NCBI RefSeq assembly: GCF_027922425.1
Contig: NZ_BSFQ01000031.1
Location: 25,749-89,748 of the forward strand
Reading direction: 5' to 3'
Length of the DNA stretch: 64,000 bases
DNA from: Pseudonocardia halophobica
Lineage (GTDB): Bacteria > Actinomycetota > Actinomycetes > Mycobacteriales > Pseudonocardiaceae
The notes beneath the pieces were generated by a model. That model had not been told where the DNA came from and made no database searches. It saw nothing but the letters and a program-made list of their open reading frames with translations. Position 1 is the first letter of the stretch, and each line of letters begins with the position of its first letter. Position numbers and translations under genes: made by a program. Of the stretch, positions 25,129 to 34,622 are shown piece by piece.

Positions 25129-27276
25129 ATGGCCGGCACCGCAGGACTTCAGGTCGATCCCGAGCTCCGGCGGTTCGTGGAGGGCGAGCTGCTGGCGGGC
25201 CTGGACCTGACTCCCGAGGCCTTCTGGGGCGCGCTCGCCGACCTGCAGGGGCGCTTCGCCCCGCGGATCGCCGAGCTGCTCGCCCGCCGGGACGAGATCC
25301 AGGCGCGGATCGACGCCTGGCACGAGGCCCACGGCCCGGGCGAGGCCGAGGCCTACGAGAAGCTGCTCACCGAGCTGGGCTACCTCCTGCCCGCCGACGA
25401 GCCGGCCTCGATCTCGGTCGGCGACGTCGACGCCGAGATCGCCGAGGTCCCCGGCCCGCAGCTGGTCGTCCCGGCCACCGTGCCCCGGTACGCGCTGAAC
25501 GCGGCCAACGCCCGCTGGGGCTCGCTCTACGACGCCTTCTACGGCACCGACGCGCTGCCGCTGGACCACGAGCTCGCCAAGGGTTACGACGAGAAGCGCG
25601 GCGCCCAGGTCATCGCCGCCGCGGACGAGCTGCTCGACGAGCTGTTCCCGCTGGCCCAGGGCTCGCACGCGGACGTCACCGCCTACTCGGGGTCCGAGCA
25701 GGGTCTCGTCGCGTTCACCGGGGGCGGCGAGAGCGGGCTGGCCGACGCCGGGCAGTTCGCCGGCTTCCGCGCGCCCGACGGCGAGGGCCGCGCCGCGATC
25801 CTGCTGCAGCGCAACGGCCTGCACGTCGAGCTGACGATCGACCCGACGCACCGCGTCGGCCGGCAGCACCACGCGGACGTGGCCGACGTCGTGCTGGAGT
25901 CCGCGGTCACCACCATCGTCGACCTCGAGGACTCGGTCGCCACGGTCGACGGCGAGGACAAGGCCCTGGCCTACCGCACCTGGCTCGGCCTGATGACCGG
26001 CGAGCTGGTGGCGGAGTTCCAGAAGGGCGGCGAGACCGTCACCCGGCGGGTGCACGGCGACCGCGAGTACACCGGCCCCGACGGATCGCCGCTCACGCTG
26101 CCGGGCCGCTCGCTGCTGCTGGTCCGCAACGTCGGCCACCACATGACCACCGACGCCGTGCGCACCGCCGAGGGCGAGGAGATCGCCGAGGGCGTGCTCG
26201 ACGCGCTGGTCACGGCCACCGCGGCGCAGTACGACCTGCAGGGCAAGGGACGGTTCTCCAACTCCCGCAGCGGGTCGATGTACATCGTCAAGCCCAAGCA
26301 GCACGGGCCGGACGAGGTGGCGCTGACCGTCGAGCTGTTCGCCGCCGTGGAGGAGGCCCTCGGCCTGCCCGCGCGCACGCTCAAGATCGGCATCATGGAC
26401 GAGGAGAAGCGCACCAGCGTGAACCTCGCGAGCGCGATCGCGGCCGCCGCCGACCGGGTCATCTTCGTCAACACCGGCTTCCTCGACCGCACCGGCGACG
26501 AGATCCACACCTGCTTCGCGGCCGGCCCGGTGATCCCCAAGGGCGACATGAAGTCGTCGACCTGGCTCAACGCCTACGAGGACCGCAACGTCGACGTCGC
26601 GCTCGCCTCCGGGTTCGCGCACACGGCCCAGATCGGCAAGGGCATGTGGGCCAAGCCCGCTGCGATGGCCGACATGCTGGAGCAGAAGGGCGCCCAGCCG
26701 CAGCAGGGCGCCAACTGCGCGTGGGTGCCCTCGCCGACCGCCGCCACCCTGCACGCGCTGCACTACCTGCGCACGGACGTGCACGCCGTCCAGGAGGACA
26801 TCGCGAAGCGGGCCGTGACCGACCGCGAGAAGCTGCTCGTGCTGCCGATCCTCACCGGGGAGCTCACCGACGAGCAGAAGACCCACGAGCTGGAGACGAA
26901 CGCGCAGTCGATCCTCGGCTACGTCGTCCGCTGGGTGGGCCTGGGCATCGGCTGCTCCACGGTGCCGGACCTCGAGGGCGTCGGGCTGATGGAGGACCGG
27001 GCGACGCTGCGGATCTCCAGCCAGCTCATCGCGAACTGGCTGCACCACGGCGTGGTCGAGGAGAAGACCGTCCGGGACACCTTCGCCCGCATGGCCGCCC
27101 TGGTCGACGAGCAGAACGCCAACGAGCCCGGCTACCCGCCGATGGCCAAGGACCTCGAGGGCAGCGAGAGCTTCCAGGCCGCCCTGGAGCTCGTCTTCAC
27201 CGGCCGCACCGAGCCCAACGGCTACACCGAGCGCGTGCTCACCACCTGGCGGCAGAAGGCCAAGCAGCGCGGATGA
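25129..27276 (+). CDS. glcB: Malate synthase G
   Basis: 715 residues, the length of the single-chain G isoform (about 720). It condenses glyoxylate with acetyl-CoA to malate. Conserved segments: RYALNAANARWGSLYDAFYGTDALP (about residues 121-145), GLHVELTIDP, TTIVDLEDSVATVDGEDK with catalytic acid residues, NVGHHMTTDAV, IGIMDEEKRTSVNL and KGMWAKPAAMADML. With glcDEF on the other strand it completes glycolate-to-malate conversion. The ATG follows GAGGAGAGAGG. Its stop overlaps the MFS start as ATGA. Confidence 0.97.
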   Translation: MAGTAGLQVDPELRRFVEGELLAGLDLTPEAFWGALADLQGRFAPRIAELLARRDEIQARIDAWHEAHGPGEAEAYEKLLTELGYLLPADEPASISVGDVDAEIAEVPGPQLVVPATVPRYALNAANARWGSLYDAFYGTDALPLDHELAKGYDEKRGAQVIAAADELLDELFPLAQGSHADVTAYSGSEQGLVAFTGGGESGLADAGQFAGFRAPDGEGRAAILLQRNGLHVELTIDPTHRVGRQHHADVADVVLESAVTTIVDLEDSVATVDGEDKALAYRTWLGLMTGELVAEFQKGGETVTRRVHGDREYTGPDGSPLTLPGRSLLLVRNVGHHMTTDAVRTAEGEEIAEGVLDALVTATAAQYDLQGKGRFSNSRSGSMYIVKPKQHGPDEVALTVELFAAVEEALGLPARTLKIGIMDEEKRTSVNLASAIAAAADRVIFVNTGFLDRTGDEIHTCFAAGPVIPKGDMKSSTWLNAYEDRNVDVALASGFAHTAQIGKGMWAKPAAMADMLEQKGAQPQQGANCAWVPSPTAATLHALHYLRTDVHAVQEDIAKRAVTDREKLLVLPILTGELTDEQKTHELETNAQSILGYVVRWVGLGIGCSTVPDLEGVGLMEDRATLRISSQLIANWLHHGVVEEKTVRDTFARMAALVDEQNANEPGYPPMAKDLEGSESFQAALELVFTGRTEPNGYTERVLTTWRQKAKQRG

Positions 27277-28541
27277 GGTCTGCGTCTCCCCAGGGAACGC
27301 GGCCCGGCGGCGACGGGTTGGTCCCCGACGTGGGAGGACGGACGAGGTCCTGGGCGCGCGTCGCGGCGGTGCTGTTCGCCATCGGCTACGGCGCGAACCA
27401 GTTCAGCCCGCTCATGGTCGTGTACCGCGAGCAGGGGCACTACTCGGCCACGGTGGTCGCGGCGTTCTTCGGCGTCTACGTGGCCGGGCTCGCCCCGGGC
27501 CTGCTCCTCGGGGGCCCGCTGTCGGACCGGCTCGGCCGACGGCGGGTCCTGCTGCCGGCGCTGGTCGCGTCGGTGCCGGCGAGCGCGGTCCTCGCCGCCG
27601 GGGCCTTCTCCGAGGCGCTGCTGTTCACGGGGCGGTTCCTGTTCGGCGTGGTCACCGGCGTGGCCATGGCCGTCGGGACGACGTGGGTCAAGGAGCTCTC
27701 GCAGGCCCCGTTCGACCCCGAGGCGGACCCGGGCTCCGGCGCCCGCCGCGCCGCGCTCGCGCTCTCCGCGGGGTTCGGCGTCGGTCCGGTGGTCGGCGGC
27801 GTCCTGGCCCAGTGGGCGCCGCTGCCGATGGAGCTGCCCTACCTGGTGCACATCGTGCTCACCCTCCCGGTGATCGCGCTGGTCGTCCGCGCACCCGAGA
27901 CGCGGCTGCCGGAGACGGCGCCCCGGCGGTCGCTCCTCGCGGACCTGAAGGTGCCGGCGGTGGCGCACCCGCGCTTCCGCGGCCTGGTGCTGCCGCTGGC
28001 GCCGTGGGTCTTCGCCGGTCCCGCGCTGTCCTTCGCGGTGCAGCCGGCCGCCCTCGGGGCGGAGCGCACGGCCGGCTTCGGGCTGATCTTCGCCACCGGG
28101 CTCACGGCCGTGACGCTGTCGGCGGGCATCGCCATCCAGTCCGCCGCCCGCCGGCTCGACGCCCGCGCCCCGCTCGCCGGCGCCCGGCTCGGCCTCGCGC
28201 TGATCGTCGTCGGGACCCTGGTCTCCGCGGGCACGGCGCTGACCGGTTCGCTGGTCGTGGCGTTCGTCGCGTCGGCGGTCCTCGGCGGGGCCTACGGCAT
28301 CTCGCTGGTCTCCGGGCTGCTGGAGGTGCAGCGGATCGCCGAGCCGGCGCACCTGGCCGGGCTGACCGCCGTCTTCTACACGCTGACCTACGGCGGGTTC
28401 CTGTTGCCGGTGGTCCTGGCGCCGCTCGCCGTCCACGTGCCGTACGCGGTGCTGCTCGTGGTGGTGGCCGCGGTCGCCGCCGTGTGTCTCGCGATGCTGG
28501 TCGCGGCCGGCCGCCGCACGCGGGCCACGGTCGCGGCATGA
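27273..28541 (+). CDS. MFS transporter coupled to malate synthase
   Basis: 422 residues and about 12 hydrophobic helices. The loop 2-3 motif GGPLSDRLGRRRVLLP and FTGRFLFGVVTGVAMAVGTTWVKEL identify a major facilitator of the sugar/drug-transporter branch. The ATG overlaps the glcB stop as ATGA, and its own stop overlaps the GNAT start the same way, so glcB-MFS-GNAT is one operon. The context suggests import of a C2 acid or precursor, but the family does not prove it. Confidence 0.82.
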   Translation: MRSASPQGTRPGGDGLVPDVGGRTRSWARVAAVLFAIGYGANQFSPLMVVYREQGHYSATVVAAFFGVYVAGLAPGLLLGGPLSDRLGRRRVLLPALVASVPASAVLAAGAFSEALLFTGRFLFGVVTGVAMAVGTTWVKELSQAPFDPEADPGSGARRAALALSAGFGVGPVVGGVLAQWAPLPMELPYLVHIVLTLPVIALVVRAPETRLPETAPRRSLLADLKVPAVAHPRFRGLVLPLAPWVFAGPALSFAVQPAALGAERTAGFGLIFATGLTAVTLSAGIAIQSAARRLDARAPLAGARLGLALIVVGTLVSAGTALTGSLVVAFVASAVLGGAYGISLVSGLLEVQRIAEPAHLAGLTAVFYTLTYGGFLLPVVLAPLAVHVPYAVLLVVVAAVAAVCLAMLVAAGRRTRATVAA

Positions 28542-29023
28542 CGCTCGACCTCCGCGCCACCGCCTTCGACCATCCCGACGCGCAGCGGCTGATCGCCGCG
28601 GTCCAGCAGGTCTACGTCGAGCGCTACGGCGGCCAGGACGGGACGCGCACCGACCCCGCGGAGTTCGCCGCCCCGCACGGGCTCTTCCTCGTGGGCTACG
28701 CCGAGGGCGTGCCGGTCGCGTCGGGCGGCTGGCGGGTGCGCGACGCCGAGGCGGGCGATCCCGAGGTCCGGGACGGCGACGCCGAGATCAAGCGGATGTT
28801 CGTGGTCCCGGAGGCCCGGGGGAGGGGGCACGCCCGCGCGGTGCTCGCCGCGATCGAGCAGTCGGCTGCCGCGGCCGGGCGGCGCCGGATGATCCTCGAG
28901 ACGGGCACGAAGCAGCCGGAGGCGGTCGCGCTCTACCGCAGCTCCGGCTACGCGCCGATCGTGCGGTTCGGGATCTACCGGAACGAACCGGACAGCCTCT
29001 GCTTCGCCAAGATCATCGCCTGA
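28538..29023 (+). CDS. GNAT-family N-acetyltransferase
   Basis: 161 residues. The acetyl-CoA-binding motif is EIKRMFVVPEARGRGHARAVL (RGRGHA loop), followed by RRMILETGTKQPEAVALYRSSGYAPI, which is the usual C-terminal GNAT signature with an aromatic near the end. Third gene of the glcB operon via an ATGA overlap. Substrate unknown. Confidence 0.85.
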   Translation: MTLDLRATAFDHPDAQRLIAAVQQVYVERYGGQDGTRTDPAEFAAPHGLFLVGYAEGVPVASGGWRVRDAEAGDPEVRDGDAEIKRMFVVPEARGRGHARAVLAAIEQSAAAAGRRRMILETGTKQPEAVALYRSSGYAPIVRFGIYRNEPDSLCFAKIIA

Positions 29024-29175
29024 GCGGCGGGGCCCGCCGGGCCGACCAGTAGGATCGGTGTCGGCGCCGGTTTCCGGCGCACCCTGTCCGAAGCTCGTCA
29101 ACGACCCGACGCACCCTGAGCCGGGCCGCTCCCTTGAGCATGCGCGCCGCACGGGTGTCGCGGGACGGAGGTGTC

Positions 29176-31545
29176 TTGCTCGCGCTCGTCGTCGCCCATC
29201 TCGTGGTGGCCGCCGTGCTGCCCCTGGTGTCGCGGCGCAGCCGGCGTGCCGCCTTCGGGGTCGCCGCGGTCCTCCCCGCCGCCACGCTGGTCTGGGGGTT
29301 CGCCCACCTCGATGCGGCGCTCGGGCCCGGCCTCGAGGAGACGGTGACCTGGTCCGCGGCGTTGGACCTCGAGCTCGGGTTCCGGCTCGACGCGCTGGGC
29401 CTGGTCATGATCGTGCTGGTCGGCGGGCTCGGGGCGCTGATCCTGGCCTACAGCGCGTGGTACTTCGGCAAGGACAGCCGGGACGCCCCACGGAACTCGG
29501 CGCTGCTGCTCGCGTTCGCCGGGGCGATGCTCGGCCTCGTCCTGGCGGACGACCTGCTCACCCTCTACGTCTTCTGGGAGCTGACGTCGATCGCGTCGTT
29601 CCTGCTGGTCGGGCAGGGCGGCCTGCACCGGGCCAACCGGCGCGCGGCCGTGCAGGCGCTGCTGGTCACGGTGTTCGGCGGGCTCGCGATGCTGCTGGGG
29701 ATCGTGTTCGTGGGCGAGTCCGCGGGCACCTACCGGATCTCGGAGATCGTCGCCGCGCCGCCGCCGGGCGGGGTGGCCGCCACCGGCGTCGCGCTGATCC
29801 TTGTCGGCGCGCTCACCAAGTCCGCCCAGGCGCCGTTCCACCCCTGGCTCCCCGCGGCGATGGCCGCGCCCACGCCGGTGAGTGCCTACCTGCACGCCGC
29901 GTCGATGGTGAAGGCCGGCGTGGTGCTGGTGGGCCGGCTCTCCCCGGGCTTCGCCGACCGGGCCGAGTGGTGGGTGCCGATCGCCGTGCTGGGGCTGGTC
30001 ACGATGCTGATCGGCGGCTGGCGGGCACTGCACGAGACGGACCTGAAGCGGCTGCTGGCCTTCGGCACGGTGAGCCAGCTCGGCTTCCTCATGGTGCTGT
30101 TCGGCTCCGGCGACCGGATCGGCGAGGTCGCGGCGCTGACCATGCTGCTGGCCCACGGCCTGTTCAAGGCGCCGCTGTTCATGGTCGTCGGGATCGTCGA
30201 CAAGGTCACCGGCACCCGGGAGGTCGGCGCGCTGTCCGGGCTCGGGCGCAGGCTGCCGGGGCTCGCCGTGGCCGCGGTCCTGGCCGCGGCGTCCATGGCC
30301 GGGGTGCCGTTCCTGCTCGGGTTCCTGGGCAAGGAGGCGGCGTTCGAGGCGTTCGTGCACCAGGGAGGCGCCCGCGGGTGGGTCCTCGCGCTCGGCCTGC
30401 TCGCCGGGTCGGTCCTCACCGTCGCCTACTCCGCGCGCTTCCTGTGGGGCGCCTTCGCCGACAAGCCCGGCGTCGAGCCCGTCGACCCCAGGCGGCCCGC
30501 CGCGGGCCTGCTCGCGCCGACCTGGACGGCCGCGATCGCCGGGCTGGTGCTCGGGTCCGTCCCGCCGCTGGTGAACGCCCTGGCCCAGCCCTACGCCGAG
30601 GCCTACCCGGCCACCGACGCGACCGAGGCGGACTACCACCTCGCGCTCTGGCACGGGCTCTCGCTGCCGCTGCTGTTCTCCGTGGTCGCGCTGGCCGGCG
30701 GCCTCGCGCTGCACGTCGGTCGCGACCGGATCACCGGCGTGCACCGGGCGTTGCGCCATCCGCTGTCCGCGCAGCGCGGCTACGAGACCGCCGTGGCCGG
30801 GCTGGAGCGGGCCGCCACCCAGGTCACCGGTCGCGTGCAGGTCGGTTCGCTGCCCGTCTACCTGGGCGTCCTGCTGTGCACGGTGCTCGTCCTGCCGGGC
30901 GTCGCGCTGGTCACCGGCGGGACCTGGCCGCAGGACCAGTCGCTCGTGTCGTCGCTGCTGCAGCTCCCGCTCGGCCTGATCGTGGTGGCCGCGGCCCTCG
31001 CCCTGACCCGGGTCCGCCGGCGGTTCACCGCCGTCCTGCTGGTCGGCGCGATCGGCTACGGGATCGGCGGGCTGTTCGTCGTCGACGGGGCGCCGGACCT
31101 CGCACTGGCGCAGTTCCTGGTCGAGACGCTCACGCTGGTGGCCTTCGTGTTCGTGCTGCGCCGGCTGCCGGCGCACTTCGATACCCAGAACGGCACCGGC
31201 TCCTCGCCCGACGCGAAGCCCCACCGGGGTGTCCAGCTGCGGAAGGCCGCCCTCGCCACCGTGACGGGCGTGTTCGTCGCGGTCGCGGGCGTGGTCCTCA
31301 CCGGCGCACGACAGCAGCCTCCCGCCGCCAGCGGCGAGTTCGTGGCCCGCGCCCCGGAGGCCGGGGCGGACAACGTCATCGCGGCGATCCTCGTCGACTT
31401 CCGCGCGCTGGACACCGTCGGCGAGATCACCGTGCTGCTCATCGCCGCGGCCGGTACGGCGAGCCTCGTGCTCGCCACCCGCTTCGACCGGAAACGCGAG
31501 GCCGGCGGCGGCACCCCCGAGCACGAGAGGGAGGTCCTCGGATGA
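29176..31545 (+). CDS. mrpA: Na+/H+ antiporter subunit MrpA
   Basis: Large membrane subunit (789 residues) related to NuoL. Conserved features include the LYVFWELTSIASFLLVG helix, GALTKSAQAPFHPWLPAAMAAPTPVSAYLHAASMVKAG (about residues 212-249), and the C-terminal MrpA-specific part with VDGAPDLALAQFLVETLTLVAFVFVLRRLP and VDFRALDTVGEITVL. The best start is a TTG at 29176, four bases after GGAGG, giving the family-typical MLLALVVAHL. Upstream ATG at 29140 and TTG at 29134 lack a ribosome site. First gene of mrpABCDEFG; its stop overlaps mrpB as ATGA. Confidence 0.93.
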   Translation: MLALVVAHLVVAAVLPLVSRRSRRAAFGVAAVLPAATLVWGFAHLDAALGPGLEETVTWSAALDLELGFRLDALGLVMIVLVGGLGALILAYSAWYFGKDSRDAPRNSALLLAFAGAMLGLVLADDLLTLYVFWELTSIASFLLVGQGGLHRANRRAAVQALLVTVFGGLAMLLGIVFVGESAGTYRISEIVAAPPPGGVAATGVALILVGALTKSAQAPFHPWLPAAMAAPTPVSAYLHAASMVKAGVVLVGRLSPGFADRAEWWVPIAVLGLVTMLIGGWRALHETDLKRLLAFGTVSQLGFLMVLFGSGDRIGEVAALTMLLAHGLFKAPLFMVVGIVDKVTGTREVGALSGLGRRLPGLAVAAVLAAASMAGVPFLLGFLGKEAAFEAFVHQGGARGWVLALGLLAGSVLTVAYSARFLWGAFADKPGVEPVDPRRPAAGLLAPTWTAAIAGLVLGSVPPLVNALAQPYAEAYPATDATEADYHLALWHGLSLPLLFSVVALAGGLALHVGRDRITGVHRALRHPLSAQRGYETAVAGLERAATQVTGRVQVGSLPVYLGVLLCTVLVLPGVALVTGGTWPQDQSLVSSLLQLPLGLIVVAAALALTRVRRRFTAVLLVGAIGYGIGGLFVVDGAPDLALAQFLVETLTLVAFVFVLRRLPAHFDTQNGTGSSPDAKPHRGVQLRKAALATVTGVFVAVAGVVLTGARQQPPAASGEFVARAPEAGADNVIAAILVDFRALDTVGEITVLLIAAAGTASLVLATRFDRKREAGGGTPEHEREVLG

Positions 31546-32096
31546 GCAACCGCGAACCGGTGCCGTTCGCGCAGTGGGACGAGCCGGAGGGGGAGTGGAC
31601 GCTGCCCGGGGCCTGTCCCGTCCGCTCCAACCGCACTCTGATGCTGGAGGCCGCCGCCCGCTTCCTCTTCCCCACCGTGCTGGTCTTCTCGGTCTACCTG
31701 CTGATCGTGGGGCACTACGCGCCCGGGGGCGGGTTCCCCGGCGGTTTGGTGGCCGGGCTGGCCTTCGTGCTGCGCTACATCGCCGGCGGCGAGTCGGAGG
31801 GCGCCGAGATCGGCTCGCGGTTCGTCGTGCGCCCGCCGGTACTCATGGGGCTCGGCCTGCTGGTCGCCGTGGTGTCCGCGCTCGCGCCGGCGGCCTTCGG
31901 CGCCCCGGTACTGGCCAGCGCGAAGGTGTCCTTCGACATCCCGCTGATCGGCACCGTCGACCTCGTCTCCAGCTTGCTGATCGACATCGGTGTGTACCTG
32001 CTGATCATCGGCGTGGTGCTCGACCTGCTGCGCTCGCTGGGCAGCGGGATCGAGCGGGACGCCCGGGAGGCGGCCGGAGAGGAGGCCGGTCCGTGA
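31542..32096 (+). CDS. mrpB: Na+/H+ antiporter subunit MrpB
   Basis: 184 residues. A soluble N-terminal ~30 residues precede four helices. The signature SVYLLIVGHYAPGGGFPGGLVAGLAFVLRYIAG (about residues 50-82) is diagnostic of the MnhB domain. Part of the membrane complex that exchanges Na+ for H+. ATGA overlap with mrpA, GTGA overlap with mrpC. Confidence 0.95.
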   Translation: MSNREPVPFAQWDEPEGEWTLPGACPVRSNRTLMLEAAARFLFPTVLVFSVYLLIVGHYAPGGGFPGGLVAGLAFVLRYIAGGESEGAEIGSRFVVRPPVLMGLGLLVAVVSALAPAAFGAPVLASAKVSFDIPLIGTVDLVSSLLIDIGVYLLIIGVVLDLLRSLGSGIERDAREAAGEEAGP

Positions 32097-32575
32097 TCAC
32101 GATCAACGTGACGATGGCGGTCGTGCTGGCCGTCCTCTACTCCGTGGGCTTCTATCTGCTGCTGCAGCGGTCGCTGATGCGGATCCTGATCGGCATCGTG
32201 GTGCTCGGGCACGGCGCCAACCTGCTGCTGCAGCTCGCCGGCGGACCGCCTGCACGCGCGCCCGTCCTGGGCACCGCCCTGCCCGAGGAGTTCGCCGACC
32301 CGCTCCCGCAGGCCCTCGCCCTGACGGCCATCGTGATCACGTTCGCGCTCACCACCTACCTGCTGGCCCTGGGCTACCGCAGCTGGGTGCTCACCGGCCG
32401 GGACGAGGTCCAGGACGACCTCGAGGACCGCCGCGTCGCCGAGCGGCAGCGTCCCGAGGGCTCGATGGAGGCGGACGCCGAGGGCCCGGACGACGAGGAG
32501 GATCCCGGCTCCGCGGCCGCCTCCGACCGGACGGACGAGCCCGCCGAGGTCTCCGGGAGCGGGGCGGCCCGGTGA
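32093..32575 (+). CDS. mrpC: Na+/H+ antiporter subunit MrpC
   Basis: 160 residues, NuoK-like, with three helices: VVLAVLYSVGFYLLLQRSLMRILIGIVVLGHGANLLL and ALALTAIVITFALTTYLLALGYR. A highly acidic C-terminal tail of about 55 residues (DVQDDLEDRR-like region, then DAEGPDDEEDPGSAA) exceeds the usual ~115 residues. GTG start overlaps mrpB stop; stop overlaps mrpD start. Confidence 0.93.
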   Translation: MITINVTMAVVLAVLYSVGFYLLLQRSLMRILIGIVVLGHGANLLLQLAGGPPARAPVLGTALPEEFADPLPQALALTAIVITFALTTYLLALGYRSWVLTGRDEVQDDLEDRRVAERQRPEGSMEADAEGPDDEEDPGSAAASDRTDEPAEVSGSGAAR

Positions 32576-34089
32576 GCACGCTCGTCACGCTGCCCGTCCT
32601 GCTGCCCATCCTGGGCGCGGCCCTGACGGTGCTGGCCGCCCGCTCGGCGCGGACCCAGCGGCTGATCGGGATCGTGGTCCTCGCCGCGGTCTCGGTCGTG
32701 GCCGCGGTGCTGCTGGTCGCCGCGGACCGGACCGGCCCCGTCGTCGCCGAGCTGGGCGGCTGGCCCGCGCCCGTCGGGATCGTCCTGGTGGCGGACCGGC
32801 TCTCCGCGCTGCTGCTGCTGATCTCGACCGTCGTCACGCTCGCGGTGCTGGTCTACGCGATCGGCCAGCGGATCTCCGACTACGGCCGGGAGACGGCCAG
32901 CACCACGTTCCACCCGATCTTCCTGCTGCTCTCGACGGGCGTGTCGCTGGCCTACCTCACCGGCGACCTGTTCAGCCTGTTCGTGGCGTTCGAGATCATG
33001 CTGGCGGCGTCGTACGTGCTGATCACCCGCCGCACCAACGCCTCCCGGATCCGCTCCGGGATGACGTACGTGATCATCTCCCTCACGTCGTCGCTGCTGT
33101 TCCTCACCACGATCGCGCTGGTCTACGCGGCCACCGGCACGGTCAACCTGGCCGACCTCGCCGGCCGGGTGGCTGCGCTGCCGGAGGGGCTGCGGACGCT
33201 GTTGTCGATGCTCACGATCGTCACGTTCGGGATCAAGGCGGCGATGGTGCCGCTGCACTTCTGGCTGCCGGACAGCTACCCCAACGCGCCGGCGCCGGTC
33301 ACCGCGCTGTTCGCGGGCCTGCTGACCAAGGTCGGCGTGTACGCGCTGCTGCGCACCCAGACGCTGGTCTTCCCCGGCACCGGTCCGTCGACCGTGCTCC
33401 TGGTGCTGGCCGTGCTGACGATGGTCGTGGGCGCGCTCGGCGCGCTGGCCCAGGACGACCTCAACCGGTTGCTGTCCTTCCTGCTCGTCAGCCACATCGG
33501 CTTCATGCTGTTCGGCCTCGCCGTGTACGACGCCCGGGGCGCGGGCGGCACGGCGCTCTACATCGTCCACCACATCACCGTGCAGGCCACGCTGTTCCTG
33601 GTCAGCGGCCTGATCACGCGCCGGACGGGCACGGTCTCGATCGACGCGATGGGCGGGCTGGCGAGACGCTCGCCGGCGCTGGCCGTGCTCTTCGCGGTTC
33701 CGGCGCTCACCCTCGCCGGCATCCCGCCGACGTCGGGCTTCGTCGCGAAGCTCGCGCTCCTGCAGGCCGGGGCCACCGGTGGGGCGGCCACGGCCGTCGT
33801 CGCCGGGTTCGTGGTGCTCGCCAGCCTGCTCACGCTCTACGCCATGGTCCGGGTCTGGGTGCGGGTGTTCTGGGGCACCGAGAAGGAGCCGCTGCCCGAC
33901 CCGGACCCGACGGACGAGCTGGTCGTCGGCACCGCCCGGGCCTCCCGGCCGATGTACGCCGCCACCGTCGCCCTGGTCGCCGTGAGCACCGCGATCGCCG
34001 TCGCGGCGGGGCCGCTGTCCGCGATCACCGAGCAGGCGGGCGCGGACCTGATGGCCCGCACGCCCTACATCGAGGCGGTGCTGGGATGA
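32572..34089 (+). CDS. mrpD: Na+/H+ antiporter subunit MrpD
   Basis: 505 residues, NuoN/NuoM-like. Typical segments: GDLFSLFVAFEIMLAASYVLI, FGIKAAMVPLHFWLPDSYPNAPAPVTALFAGLLTKVGVYALLR (about residues 220-262) with the proton-channel lysines, and GIPPTSGFVAKLALLQAG. GTG start at 32572 overlaps the mrpC stop (GTGA). The stop overlaps the first of three micro-ORFs leading to mrpE. Confidence 0.95.
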   Translation: MSTLVTLPVLLPILGAALTVLAARSARTQRLIGIVVLAAVSVVAAVLLVAADRTGPVVAELGGWPAPVGIVLVADRLSALLLLISTVVTLAVLVYAIGQRISDYGRETASTTFHPIFLLLSTGVSLAYLTGDLFSLFVAFEIMLAASYVLITRRTNASRIRSGMTYVIISLTSSLLFLTTIALVYAATGTVNLADLAGRVAALPEGLRTLLSMLTIVTFGIKAAMVPLHFWLPDSYPNAPAPVTALFAGLLTKVGVYALLRTQTLVFPGTGPSTVLLVLAVLTMVVGALGALAQDDLNRLLSFLLVSHIGFMLFGLAVYDARGAGGTALYIVHHITVQATLFLVSGLITRRTGTVSIDAMGGLARRSPALAVLFAVPALTLAGIPPTSGFVAKLALLQAGATGGAATAVVAGFVVLASLLTLYAMVRVWVRVFWGTEKEPLPDPDPTDELVVGTARASRPMYAATVALVAVSTAIAVAAGPLSAITEQAGADLMARTPYIEAVLG

Positions 34090-34127
34090 GGGGGCTGCGA
34101 TGAGGGGGCTGGGATGAGGGGGCTGCG
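34086..34127 (+). repeat. Three tandem 14-bp micro-ORF units between mrpD and mrpE
   Basis: Unit ATGAGGGGGCTGCG repeated three times (the second ends GG). Each unit starts with ATG and contains an AGGGGG ribosome site; the micro-ORF closes with a TGA overlapping the next ATG by ATGA. The micro-ORFs read MRGLR (34086-34103), MRGLG (34100-34117) and MRGLR (34114-34131); the last stop overlaps the mrpE start at 34128. Confidence 0.75.
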
Positions 34128-34622
34128 ATGACCGTGCTGCGCCGCTGGCCGCAGGTGCTCTGGCTGACCGTCGTCTGGGTCCTCCTCTGGGGCACGATCT
34201 CGGTGAAGATCGTGATCGGCGGGGTCCTGGTGGCGGTCGCCGTGACCGCGCTGTTCCCCCTGCCGCTGCTGCCGCGGCTGCCCTTCCGGCCGTGGGCGCT
34301 GCTGCAACTCGGCGGCCATCTGCTGGCCGACCTGGTGGTCTCCGGCGCGCAGGTCGCCTGGGAGACGCTCCGGTACGGCCCGGGCGCGCGGGCGGGGATC
34401 GTCGCCGTGCCGCTGCTGACGGAGTCCGAGCGGATCACGACCTTCGTCGCCGCCGCGACGGCACTGACCCCGGGAAGCGTGGTGCTGCAGATCGACCGGG
34501 CGGGCGGCCGCCTGTACGTGTACACGCTGGGCCTGCGCGGGCCGGCCGACGCCACGCGCGTGCGCCGGCAGATGGAGCGGCTGCAGGACCGGATGATGCG
34601 AACCCTGGGGGAGAAGCGATGA
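34128..34622 (+). CDS. mrpE: Na+/H+ antiporter subunit MrpE
   Basis: 164 residues. Hydrophobic N-terminal half (VLWLTVVWVLLWGTISVKIVIGGVLVAVAVTALF) and a soluble C-terminal half with ESERITTFVAAATALTPGSVVLQID, the MnhE signature. The ATG at 34128 overlaps the stop of the last 14-bp micro-ORF. Its own stop overlaps the start of the first 38-bp micro-ORF. Confidence 0.93.
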   Translation: MTVLRRWPQVLWLTVVWVLLWGTISVKIVIGGVLVAVAVTALFPLPLLPRLPFRPWALLQLGGHLLADLVVSGAQVAWETLRYGPGARAGIVAVPLLTESERITTFVAAATALTPGSVVLQIDRAGGRLYVYTLGLRGPADATRVRRQMERLQDRMMRTLGEKR

